From JAGRMG01 sp047975215 (GTDB lineage: Bacteria > Pseudomonadota > Alphaproteobacteria > Rhodobacterales > Rhodobacteraceae): a stretch of DNA of 64,000 nt. This document shows positions 16,846-24,033 of this stretch, piece by piece. The notes beneath the pieces are model-generated. The model had not been told where the DNA came from. It searched no databases and saw nothing but the letters and a program-made list of their open reading frames with translations. How positions within the stretch are numbered: the first letter of the stretch is position 1; every line of letters starts with the position of its first letter. Location: the NCBI GenBank assembly GCA_047975215.1, contig JBKEDD010000129.1:74044-138043 (forward strand), written 5' to 3'. Both the position numbers and the translations under genes were made by a program.

Positions 16846-18123
16846 TCAGGGTGCTTTCACCGCATCTATCGAAGCTTCGAGAATGTCCATCGCTTCGGCA
16901 AAGATCTCATCGGGCACCGTCAGCGGGGCAAGAAAACGGATCACGTTGCCATATACGCCACAGGTCAGCAGCACCAGCCCGCGCTCCAGCGCCTCGGCGC
17001 GGACCGCATTGGCCATTTCCGGGTTGGGCGCGCGCCCGTCGGCGGTGTTGAGTTCCATCGCCACCATGAAACCGGGGCCGCGGATATCGGCGATCTCCGG
17101 GGTGCGTTCGCGGATCGATTCCAGCCGCTGCTTGAGTCGCGAGCCGAGTTCGTTGGCGCGGGCGCACAGATCTTCTTCCTCGATCACGTCGAGAACCGCA
17201 TTGGCCGCGGCGATGCCCAGCGGGTTGCCGCCATAGGTGCCGCCCAGACCTCCGGGATGCGCCGCATCCATCAGTTCGGCCCGCCCGGTCACGGCGGCCA
17301 GCGGCAACCCCCCGGCCAGCCCCTTGGCCATGGTGGTGATATCGGCCTTCACGTCGTAAAGCTCCATCGCGAACAGCCGCCCGGTGCGGGCAAAGCCGGT
17401 CTGCACCTCGTCGGCGATCATCACGATGCCATGATCGTCACAAAGCTTGCGCAGACCGCGCATCAGTTCGGCTGGCGCGGGATAGAAGCCGCCCTCGCCC
17501 TGCACCGGCTCTATGATGATCGCGGCAACCCGGCCCGGATCCAGATCGGCCTTGAACAGCCTTTCCAGCGCGCCGAGCGAATCCGCCACCGACCCGCCAT
17601 GCAAAGCGACCGGAAACGGCACATGATAGACATCGGGCATCATCGCGCCAAAGCCCGCCTTGTAGGGCGCGACCTTGCCGGTCAGCGACATGCCCAGGAA
17701 GGTACGCCCGTGAAAGGCACCGCCAAAGGCGATAACCGCCGGGCGCCCGGTGGCGATACGCGCGATCTTCACGGCGTTCTCGACCGCTTCGGCGCCGGTC
17801 GTGACGAAAACGGTCTTCTTGGCGAAATCTCCCGGCACCTTTTCATTGAGCCGTTCGGCCAGCCGGATGTAGTTCTCGTAAGGTAGCACCTGATGGCAGG
17901 TATGGGTGAAGGCGCCGAGTTGGTCCTGCACGGCCCGCATCACCCTGGGGTGACAATGCCCGGTATTGACCACGGCGATCCCGGCGGCGAAGTCGATATA
18001 GCGTTTGCCCTCGACATCCCAGACTTCGGAATTCAGGGCGCGCGTGACATAAACCTGCGTCTGCATCCCGACGCCTTGCGATATGGCGGCGTCGCGGCGT
18101 TGGGCGATCTCGGCGTTCGACAT
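16846..18123 (-). CDS. gabT: 4-aminobutyrate--2-oxoglutarate transaminase (GABA aminotransferase)
   Basis: A 425-residue class III PLP aminotransferase. It has GAEAVENAVKIAR, GRTFLGMSLTGK, IIEPVQGEGGF, IADEVQTGFARTG (PLP-binding Asp) and the Schiff-base Lys in TTMAKGLAGGLPLAAV. It transfers the amino group of GABA (or 5-aminovalerate) to 2-oxoglutarate, giving succinate semialdehyde and glutamate. No succinate-semialdehyde dehydrogenase gene is beside it. A related omega-aminotransferase specificity is the main alternative. Confidence 0.93.
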   Translation of the reverse strand: MSNAEIAQRRDAAISQGVGMQTQVYVTRALNSEVWDVEGKRYIDFAAGIAVVNTGHCHPRVMRAVQDQLGAFTHTCHQVLPYENYIRLAERLNEKVPGDFAKKTVFVTTGAEAVENAVKIARIATGRPAVIAFGGAFHGRTFLGMSLTGKVAPYKAGFGAMMPDVYHVPFPVALHGGSVADSLGALERLFKADLDPGRVAAIIIEPVQGEGGFYPAPAELMRGLRKLCDDHGIVMIADEVQTGFARTGRLFAMELYDVKADITTMAKGLAGGLPLAAVTGRAELMDAAHPGGLGGTYGGNPLGIAAANAVLDVIEEEDLCARANELGSRLKQRLESIRERTPEIADIRGPGFMVAMELNTADGRAPNPEMANAVRAEALERGLVLLTCGVYGNVIRFLAPLTVPDEIFAEAMDILEASIDAVKAP

Positions 18124-18268
18124 GACCAGTCCTTTCCGGTGGCGCCGGCAGAATCACGACCGGCAGCTTTTGATCAAATCATGTTCTAGGCCCAATCGGC
18201 GCCGCCCAAAAGCAGGATCTGCACCCGGCCGGGGCGAAGCGCACTCGAATGGTTTGAAAACCGTTCGA

Positions 18269-18294
18269 CCAAGGCTTTTTCTCAAAAGCCTTGG
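18269..18294 (-). terminator. Hairpin downstream of the ligIAB operon
   Basis: Perfect 11-bp stem CCAAGGCTTTT / AAAAGCCTTGG with loop TCTC, 33 bp after the ligB stop and before gabT. The A/T-rich top and position suggest a 3' end for the lig transcript. No U-run after the stem. Confidence 0.6.
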
Positions 18295-18326
18295 TTGGCG
18301 CATCGTCGCGTTCGCCGCGCCGTCTG

Positions 18327-19175
18327 TCAGTCGGCGCATTCCAGCAGCATCGTCCCCGCGCCGGTGTTCGAGATCGGGATATGGTAGTTGGTCGAGCGCG
18401 CCACGACCTTGTCGCCCAACGCGCCGCGCATCATCATCCACATCAGGAACTCGGTGCCCTGCGCCCCCGCCTTCTCGACCAGTTCCATACGGCCGATCCT
18501 GGTCAGCTCGTCGGGGTCGTCGACGATCTTTTCCATGCAGTAGCGATCGAATTCCTTGTTGATGAAGCCCGCCCGTTCACCATCGAGCTGGTGGCTGAGA
18601 CCGCCGGTCCCAAGCACCACGACCTTGATATCCTCGGGCCAGGACAGGATCGCCTTGCGCAGCGCACGGCCGAATTTCAATGCCCGGCCCAGCGTCGGGA
18701 TGGGATGCTGAACCGTGTTGGCACTGATCGGCACCGTGCGCGGCATGTCCGCGTTGTGCGGCGCGCCGGGCCAGAACAGCTGCATCGGCACGACGAAACC
18801 GTGATCCACCGGCAGTTCCTGACATGAGGTGATATCGAACTCGTCGGCCACCATGCTTTCGATGATGTGCCAGCTCAGCCGCGGGTCGCCCGGGAACGGG
18901 TCGAGCTGCGGGATGCCCCAGCCTTCGTCCTCGTTGACATATTCATGCGCGGCGCCGATGGCGAAGGTCGGCATCTTGTCAAGGAAGAATCCCAGCCCGT
19001 GATCGTTGTAGATATTGATCGCCACGTCCGGCTTGTGGCGGTCCAGCCAGTCGCGGATCGGCGGATAGCCGCGAAAGAACGGCTCCCAGTAGGGATCGTC
19101 CTGCAACCCCTTGTGGATCGCGTTGCCCACCGCGGGAATGTGGCTGGTGGTCAGCCCGCCGATGATCGTGGCCAT
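18327..19175 (-). CDS. ligB: Protocatechuate 4,5-dioxygenase beta (catalytic) subunit
   Basis: A class III extradiol dioxygenase that opens protocatechuate between C4 and C5, giving 4-carboxy-2-hydroxymuconate 6-semialdehyde. 282 residues with the Fe(II) ligands in TTSHIPA (H12) and INIYNDH (~H59), a conserved VDHGF block, and GTGGLSHQLDGERAGFINKEFD near the active-site base. The end SNTGAGTMLLECAD resembles LigB, which is somewhat longer in Sphingobium. Start ATG 19175 is 1 nt after the ligA stop. Gallate dioxygenase is a less likely alternative because a separate LigA gene is present. Confidence 0.93.
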   Translation of the reverse strand: MATIIGGLTTSHIPAVGNAIHKGLQDDPYWEPFFRGYPPIRDWLDRHKPDVAINIYNDHGLGFFLDKMPTFAIGAAHEYVNEDEGWGIPQLDPFPGDPRLSWHIIESMVADEFDITSCQELPVDHGFVVPMQLFWPGAPHNADMPRTVPISANTVQHPIPTLGRALKFGRALRKAILSWPEDIKVVVLGTGGLSHQLDGERAGFINKEFDRYCMEKIVDDPDELTRIGRMELVEKAGAQGTEFLMWMMMRGALGDKVVARSTNYHIPISNTGAGTMLLECAD

Positions 19176-19176
19176 G

Positions 19177-19533
19177 TCAGTCTCCCGCCTTTCTCAGCTT
19201 TTCCTTGAACTCGTCCTTGGTCATGCCGGTCTGCTGCGCGCCCACGTCCTGCACGTCCAGCTTGAAGATGCCGGCGAACTTGGCAAGGTAGTAGATGTTG
19301 CCCCCCGCCGCGATCATCGCCAGCACGTTCTTGTCGCGGCAGGCCTGTTTCTGACTCTCGTTCAGCTTGAACTTGTCGTAGTAAGCCTCCGGATTGGCAA
19401 GGTATTCCTCGCGCGCGTCGGCACGGTTGAAGGAAAAGCACATCTTGTTGAGCGCATAGCCCTTCATGGCCATCTCGCCATCAAAGATCGTGGTGCCCTC
19501 GATATGGGTGTGATGGTGCAGTTCTTCCGGCAT
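19177..19533 (-). CDS. ligA: Protocatechuate 4,5-dioxygenase alpha subunit
   Basis: 118 residues from the chosen start. The LigA pattern is clear: GYALNKMCFSFNRADAREEYLANPEAYYDKFKL, then LAMIAAGGNIYYLAKFA and QQTGMTKDEF. The small subunit caps the active site of LigB. Two starts compete. ATG 19551 overlaps the ligI stop (ATGA). ATG 19533 has AGGA 7 nt upstream and is preferred. The N-terminus is His-rich (HHHTH), unlike Sphingobium LigA. Confidence 0.92.
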   Translation of the reverse strand: MPEELHHHTHIEGTTIFDGEMAMKGYALNKMCFSFNRADAREEYLANPEAYYDKFKLNESQKQACRDKNVLAMIAAGGNIYYLAKFAGIFKLDVQDVGAQQTGMTKDEFKEKLRKAGD

Positions 19534-19547
19534 GCGCCTTTCCTTTT

Positions 19548-20420
19548 TCATCGCGCCCAGTAAAGGCGCATCGGGTTGTCGACCAGCAGCTTGCGCTGCA
19601 ATCCGGCGGTTGGCGCGATGCGCGGGATATGGTCCACTAGCGCGCCGTCATCGGGCATATGCGTTTTCATGTTCGGATGCGGCCAGTCGGTGCCCCACAA
19701 CACCCGGTCGGGAAAGCGTTCGACGATCCGCGCGGCGAAGGGCACCACGTCGTCATAGGGTGGCCCGGCACGGCTCAGCCGCTCGGGGCACGTCACCTTG
19801 GACCAGATGTTCTCATTCCCGGCCATCAGGTCAATGAAGTCCTGAAAATCAGCATGATCCACGCCTTTTGCGACATCGGGACGGCCCATGTGATCGACCA
19901 CCACGGGCGTCGGAAGGCTGTTCAGGAACGGCACCAGGTCCGCCAGGTCGGCGGCCTCGAAATACACCACGATATGCCAGCCCAGCGGCGCGATCTTCTC
20001 GGCGATGTCAAGAAAGACCCCGCGCGGGGTCGAATCCACCAACCGGCGCACGAAATTGAACCGCACGCCGCGTACGCCCGCCGCGTCCATGCGCCAAAGC
20101 TCGTCGTTCGTGATGCCGGGCCCGACACTGACGATGCCGCGCGCCCGCTCTCCGGCGGCGTTCAGCGCGTCGATCAGCGCCGCGTTGTCCCTGCCATGGC
20201 AGGTGGCCTGCACGATCACGTTGCGTTCGAAGCCCAGAAAATCGCGCAATTCGAATAGCTTGTCCTTGCCGGCGTCACAAGGCGTGTACTTGCGCTCCGG
20301 GGCGAAGGGAAACTCGGCCGCGGGGCCGAACACATGGCAATGCGCGTCCACTGCGCCCGCGGGGAGCCGGAAGGCGGGGGCGCTCGGGTCGGGGTGAAAA
20401 CAAAGCCAGTCGGGGTCCAT
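19548..20420 (-). CDS. ligI: 2-pyrone-4,6-dicarboxylate lactonase
   Basis: Hydrolyses 2-pyrone-4,6-dicarboxylate to 4-oxalomesaconate, two steps after ring cleavage. 290 residues of the amidohydrolase fold: VDAHCHVFGP (metal-site HxH), the FPFAPERKYTPCDAG substrate loop, RNVIVQATCHG, DHMGRPD and the distal Asp in WGTDWPHPNM. ATG 20420 is preceded by AGGAG at 10 nt and matches the family length, so the open frame to 20465 is trimmed. First gene of the ligI-A-B run and divergent from the LysR-type gene. Confidence 0.94.
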   Translation of the reverse strand: MDPDWLCFHPDPSAPAFRLPAGAVDAHCHVFGPAAEFPFAPERKYTPCDAGKDKLFELRDFLGFERNVIVQATCHGRDNAALIDALNAAGERARGIVSVGPGITNDELWRMDAAGVRGVRFNFVRRLVDSTPRGVFLDIAEKIAPLGWHIVVYFEAADLADLVPFLNSLPTPVVVDHMGRPDVAKGVDHADFQDFIDLMAGNENIWSKVTCPERLSRAGPPYDDVVPFAARIVERFPDRVLWGTDWPHPNMKTHMPDDGALVDHIPRIAPTAGLQRKLLVDNPMRLYWAR

Positions 20421-20548
20421 TCCGGCACAACTCCTGCTACTGGCCGCGACCCTAGGGCCACGCATGCCGCCGCACCAGTTGTATTGCTGGCCACGGTCAT
20501 TGGTTCTGGTTAGACATCCTGCACGACACCAACCATGGACCGCGCCGC

Positions 20549-21796
20549 GTGCAGACCGAATTTCTCAATATCCGCCACCTGCTTGCGCTGCATGAGGTGA
20601 TCGCGACCCGCCGCATTGCGCTTGCCGCGGGCCGGGTGCACCTGTCGCAACCGGCCGTCACCCAGGCGATCGCGCGGCTCGAGCGCGACCTTGGCGCGCG
20701 TCTGTTCGAACGGCGCGCGACGGGCATGTTTCCCACGCAGGCCGGCGAGATGTTCGGCCGCCGGGTGGCGCGCATGCTTGATTTCCTCAAGACCGGAGAG
20801 GCGCAGGCGCTGCGCAAGTCGCCGCGTCCGGGCCGGGCGCGGCGGGCCGGGTTCCACCGGCTCGTGAGCGCGGTGCAACTGCGCTGCCTGATCGCGGTGG
20901 CGGATGCGGGCAGTTTTTCGCAGGCGGCGCGTCGGCTCGGGGTCAGCCAGCCCGCGGTGCAGCGGGCGGCGCGCGATCTCGAGAGTCTCACCGGGCTCGA
21001 ATTGTTCGAACCGGTCCGGCGCGGCATCGCGCTGAGCCCGGCGGCCGAGGCACTGGCCCGCAACGCCCGCCTGGCCGCCGCCGAGATCCGCCAGGGCCGC
21101 TACGAGATCGGCGCCCATCTGGGCCGCGATTCGACCCGCATCAGCATCGGCACGCTGCCGCTGTCGCGCACCGCGCTGCTGCCGGGCGCCATCGACGCCA
21201 TGCTGCGCGCCTCGCCCGGCCGGGTGCAGGTGCATTGCGTCGACGGACCATACGAACGGCTGCTGCGCGAACTGCGCCACGGAGAACTCGATTTCATCCT
21301 CGGCGCCCTGCGCGAGCCGTCCCCCGCCGACGATGTTGAGCAGGAGAAACTGTTCAGCGATGCGCTCTCGGTGGTGGCGTCGGTCGATCACCCGTTGGCC
21401 GGGCGCGAGGGCCTGACATTGCAGGACACGCTCGATTACCCGTGGATCGCGCCGCCAAAATCCACGCCCTCGGGCAGCTTCCTGTTCGAACGGCTGGGTA
21501 TCCCCGGCCTGGCCGATACCCCGGTGCGGATCGTCTCGTCATCGCTGGTGATGGCGCGGGGGCTGATGCTGCGTGGCGACTACATCACCATCATGTCGCG
21601 CCGCCAGTACGCGGTCGAGGAAAGCCTCGGGCTGCTGGCGGCGCTGCCGATCGCGCTTGAACACAGCGAACGGCCGATCGGGCTGACCTTCCGCCGCGAC
21701 TGGATGGCAACCCCGTCACAGGCGCGCCTGCTGGGGCTGATCCGGGCGCGGGCCGCCGCCCCGGGCGACCTGCCGCCCCGTGCGACGCGCCGCTGA
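20549..21796 (+). CDS. LysR-type regulator with two N-terminal HTH domains, beside lig genes
   Basis: 415 residues, about 110 longer than a normal LysR protein because the DNA-binding region occurs twice. The first HTH is at ~5-65 (IRHLLALHEVIATRR, then LSQPAVTQAIARLERDLGARLFER). The second is at ~105-165 (VQLRCLIAVADAGSFSQAARRLGVSQPAVQ, then LTGLELFEP). An ordinary substrate-binding domain follows (~195-405). A GTG start at 20549 is the best in frame. It is divergent from ligI and upstream of ligC, so it most likely controls protocatechuate 4,5-cleavage genes. The effector is unknown. Confidence 0.85.
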   Translation: MQTEFLNIRHLLALHEVIATRRIALAAGRVHLSQPAVTQAIARLERDLGARLFERRATGMFPTQAGEMFGRRVARMLDFLKTGEAQALRKSPRPGRARRAGFHRLVSAVQLRCLIAVADAGSFSQAARRLGVSQPAVQRAARDLESLTGLELFEPVRRGIALSPAAEALARNARLAAAEIRQGRYEIGAHLGRDSTRISIGTLPLSRTALLPGAIDAMLRASPGRVQVHCVDGPYERLLRELRHGELDFILGALREPSPADDVEQEKLFSDALSVVASVDHPLAGREGLTLQDTLDYPWIAPPKSTPSGSFLFERLGIPGLADTPVRIVSSSLVMARGLMLRGDYITIMSRRQYAVEESLGLLAALPIALEHSERPIGLTFRRDWMATPSQARLLGLIRARAAAPGDLPPRATRR

Positions 21797-21895
21797 AACA
21801 ATTTCCAATACCCGCCCCGGGCTTGTGAATTGTCCCCGACCCGGCCGCCCTGATAGGAAGGGGCAACGCGATTGCCTGTCAACGGGAGAACGATC

Positions 21896-22834
21896 ATGAG
21901 ACTTTGCGTCGCCGGCGCCGCCGGCGCCTTCGGGATCAAGCACCTGGATGCACTGGCACGGATAGAGGGTGTCGAGGTAACGTCCGTCGTCGGCCCCAGG
22001 AACATCGAAAGGCTGGCGGCGGAACGCGGTATCGGCCACGCCACCGACGACCTCGGCGAGGCGCTGGCGCGCGAGGATGTCGATGCGGTCATCCTGTCCA
22101 CGCCCACCGGGCTGCATGCCGGCCAGACCATCGCCGCCATGCGCGCGGGCAAACCGGTGCTGTGCGAGATCCCGATGGCCGATTCCCTTGCCGACGCACG
22201 CGAGGTGGTGCGCGTTCAGGCCGAAACCGGCGTTCCGGCGATGGTCAACCATGTGCGCCGCTTCAACCCGCCGCACCAATGGATCCACAACCGCATCCTG
22301 TCGGGCGAACTCGCGCTGCAACAGCTCGACGTGCAAACCTATTTCTTCCGCCGCACCAATACCAACGCCAAGGGCGAAGCGCGCTCCTGGACCGATCATC
22401 TGCTGTGGCACCATGCCTGCCACACGGTCGATCTGTTCCAGTACCAGACCGGCGGCCCCGCCACCGAGGTCGTCGGCCTGCAAGGCCCGCCGCATCCCGA
22501 TCTGGGCATTGCGATGGACATGAGCATCGCCATGAAGGCGCCCACCGGGGCGCTTTGCACGCTGTCGCTGTCGTTCAACAACGACGGCCCCTTCGGCACC
22601 TTCTTCCGCTATATCTGCGACAACGGCACCTATATCGCGCGCTATGACGATCTGTTCGACGGGCGCGAAAACCCGGTGGACCTGTCCGGCGTGGCGGTCT
22701 CGGACGACGGTATAGAACTCGCCGACCGTGAATTCATCGCCGCGATCCGCGAGGGCCGCGAGCCCGCCAGTTCGGTCGCGCAATGCCTGCCCGCGATGGA
22801 AACGCTGGACCGGATTGAACGCGCGCTGCGCTGA
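21896..22834 (+). CDS. ligC: 4-carboxy-2-hydroxymuconate-6-semialdehyde dehydrogenase
   Basis: NADP-dependent oxidation of the ring-cleavage product (hemiacetal form) to 2-pyrone-4,6-dicarboxylate, linking LigAB to LigI. 312 residues of the Gfo/Idh/MocA family: Rossmann motif VAGAAGAFGIKHLDAL, EIPMADS, then LigC-like blocks VQTYFFRRTNTNAKGE, SWTDHLLWHHACHTVDLF, GIAMDMSIAMK and LSLSFNNDGPFGTFFRY. ATG 21896 has GGGAG 7 nt upstream. Co-oriented with the two-HTH regulator, 99 bp away. Confidence 0.94.
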   Translation: MRLCVAGAAGAFGIKHLDALARIEGVEVTSVVGPRNIERLAAERGIGHATDDLGEALAREDVDAVILSTPTGLHAGQTIAAMRAGKPVLCEIPMADSLADAREVVRVQAETGVPAMVNHVRRFNPPHQWIHNRILSGELALQQLDVQTYFFRRTNTNAKGEARSWTDHLLWHHACHTVDLFQYQTGGPATEVVGLQGPPHPDLGIAMDMSIAMKAPTGALCTLSLSFNNDGPFGTFFRYICDNGTYIARYDDLFDGRENPVDLSGVAVSDDGIELADREFIAAIREGREPASSVAQCLPAMETLDRIERALR

Positions 22835-22851
22835 CCGGCCCTGCCCCGGCC

Positions 22852-22880
22852 TCTTTCTGGTGACAAATACTCCCGCCGGA
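22852..22880 (+). repeat. Dispersed intergenic element, copy 1 (TTTCTGGT...AAATACTC)
   Basis: Just after ligC, TTTCTGGTGACAAATACTC is followed by CCGCCGG. A second copy lies at 63411-63440 after an unrelated gene. Both sit downstream of a stop codon on the coding strand. From general knowledge this short element recurs at gene 3' ends in Rhodobacterales; its role is not established. Confidence 0.65.
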
Positions 22881-22885
22881 GGCCG

Positions 22886-22990
22886 CGTGGCGAAGCCACG
22901 CAAACAAATTGAACTCGCGCCGAAGGCGCGGCAACTTCCGTATTGCCGAAGGCGCGGCAACTTCTGAAACGCCGAAGGCGCGGCCATTCC
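22886..22990 (+). repeat. Hairpin plus 26-bp tandem repeat (3 copies)
   Basis: A CGTGGC-GAA-GCCACG hairpin (22886-22900) is followed by GCCGAAGGCGCGGCAACTTC starting at 22919 and 22945, and a partial third copy at 22971 (GCCGAAGGCGCGGC then divergent). The period is exactly 26 bp. Each unit carries the small inverted repeat GCCGAAGGC. The stretch is non-coding and separates ligC from the CopZ-like gene. Confidence 0.85.
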
Positions 22991-23093
22991 GGCCGCTCCG
23001 GTCATCCACGGGGGCCGGGTTTTCCCTTGACCCTCCGGCGCGGAAAGGCTGCAACAGGGCCGCACTGTCCCGACCAATCCAGGAGATCCGCCA

Positions 23094-23291
23094 ATGCCGA
23101 AATTCGCCGTTCCCGAGATGAGCTGCGCACATTGCACCGCCGCCATCGAAAAGGGAGTCAAGCAGGCCGACCCCGCCGCAACCGTCGATTGCGACCTGTC
23201 CGACCGCACCGTGAGCATCCAGAGCGGTCTGGACTCCGCGACGCTGGTCGCGACGATCAAGGATGCCGGCTACGCCGCCACGCCGCTCTGA
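23094..23291 (+). CDS. CopZ-like heavy-metal-associated (HMA) domain protein
   Basis: A 65-residue ferredoxin-fold HMA domain with the metal-binding loop VPEMSCAHCTAAIEKGV (MxCxxC) and the C-terminal IKDAGYAATPL signature. It probably chaperones Cu(I) in the cytosol. AGGAGATCCGCCA precedes ATG 23094. No copper ATPase or CueR-type regulator is adjacent; 88 bp downstream begins an ABC operon to which it may or may not belong. Confidence 0.9.
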   Translation: MPKFAVPEMSCAHCTAAIEKGVKQADPAATVDCDLSDRTVSIQSGLDSATLVATIKDAGYAATPL

Positions 23292-23379
23292 TCATCGCGA
23301 ACGAACAGGGCTGGACAGCCCGGGCGCGACCCCCGATTGATGGCGCAGGCCCGCAGGTTGGTCCGGCAGGTTGCGCCCC

Positions 23380-24033
23380 GTGCTTCTGAGTATCGACAAT
23401 GTCACCAAGTCCTACCCCGGCGGCACCGCACGCCCGGTGCTGCGGGGTGTGACGCTGGGGCTGGGCGCGGGCGAGACGCTGGCGCTGACCGGAGAAAGCG
23501 GCAGCGGAAAAAGCACGCTGCTGCATCTGGCGGGCGCGCTTGAGGGGTTCGATTCCGGTGAAATCACGCTTGACGGACATCCCCTGTCGCAGCTTGACGA
23601 TACCGCCCGCGCCGGCCTGCGCCGAACCATCGTGGCGCTGGTGTTTCAGCAGTTCAACCTGATCCCGTCGCTTACCGTCGCGCAGAATCTGTCGTTTCAC
23701 GCGCGCCTGGGCGGGCGCGCCGATGCCGGCTGGATAGCCGCTCTGACCCGGCGTCTGGGGCTGGAGGGGCTGGAGACGCGCTATCCCGAACAGCTTTCGG
23801 GCGGCCAGCAGCAACGTGTCGCGATCGGAAGGTCGCTGGCGCTGCGCCCGGCGCTGCTTCTGGCCGACGAACCCACCGGCAATCTCGACGAAGCCACCGG
23901 CGATTCGGTCCTGGATCTGATGCTCGGCCTGGTGGCCGAAACCGGCGCGGCGCTTTTGCTCGTCACCCACTCGCAACGCATTGCCGCGCGGCTTGACCGG
24001 CGCGTGCATCTCGCCGGCGGGCTGATCCGGTGA
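23380..24033 (+). CDS. ABC transporter ATP-binding protein (LolD/MacB type; AttE-like)
   Basis: 217 residues. Walker A is GESGSGKST, the Q-loop FQQFNLIPSLTVAQNL, the ABC signature LSGGQQQRV and Walker B LLLADEPTGNLDEATG. The subfamily is that of LolD/MacB/FtsE ATPases that pair with FtsX-type permeases. GTG 23380 has AGG at 9 nt; an in-frame TTG at 23371 abuts that site and is rejected. The stop overlaps the permease start (GTGA). With the next two genes it forms an ABC-permease-AttH-like lipocalin operon. Confidence 0.9.
   Translation: MLLSIDNVTKSYPGGTARPVLRGVTLGLGAGETLALTGESGSGKSTLLHLAGALEGFDSGEITLDGHPLSQLDDTARAGLRRTIVALVFQQFNLIPSLTVAQNLSFHARLGGRADAGWIAALTRRLGLEGLETRYPEQLSGGQQQRVAIGRSLALRPALLLADEPTGNLDEATGDSVLDLMLGLVAETGAALLLVTHSQRIAARLDRRVHLAGGLIR

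Noticed and set aside
22919..22990. CRISPR array from evenly spaced repeats
   Set aside because: Period is only 26 bp with 6 bp between repeated blocks, so there are no spacers; no cas genes in the window.
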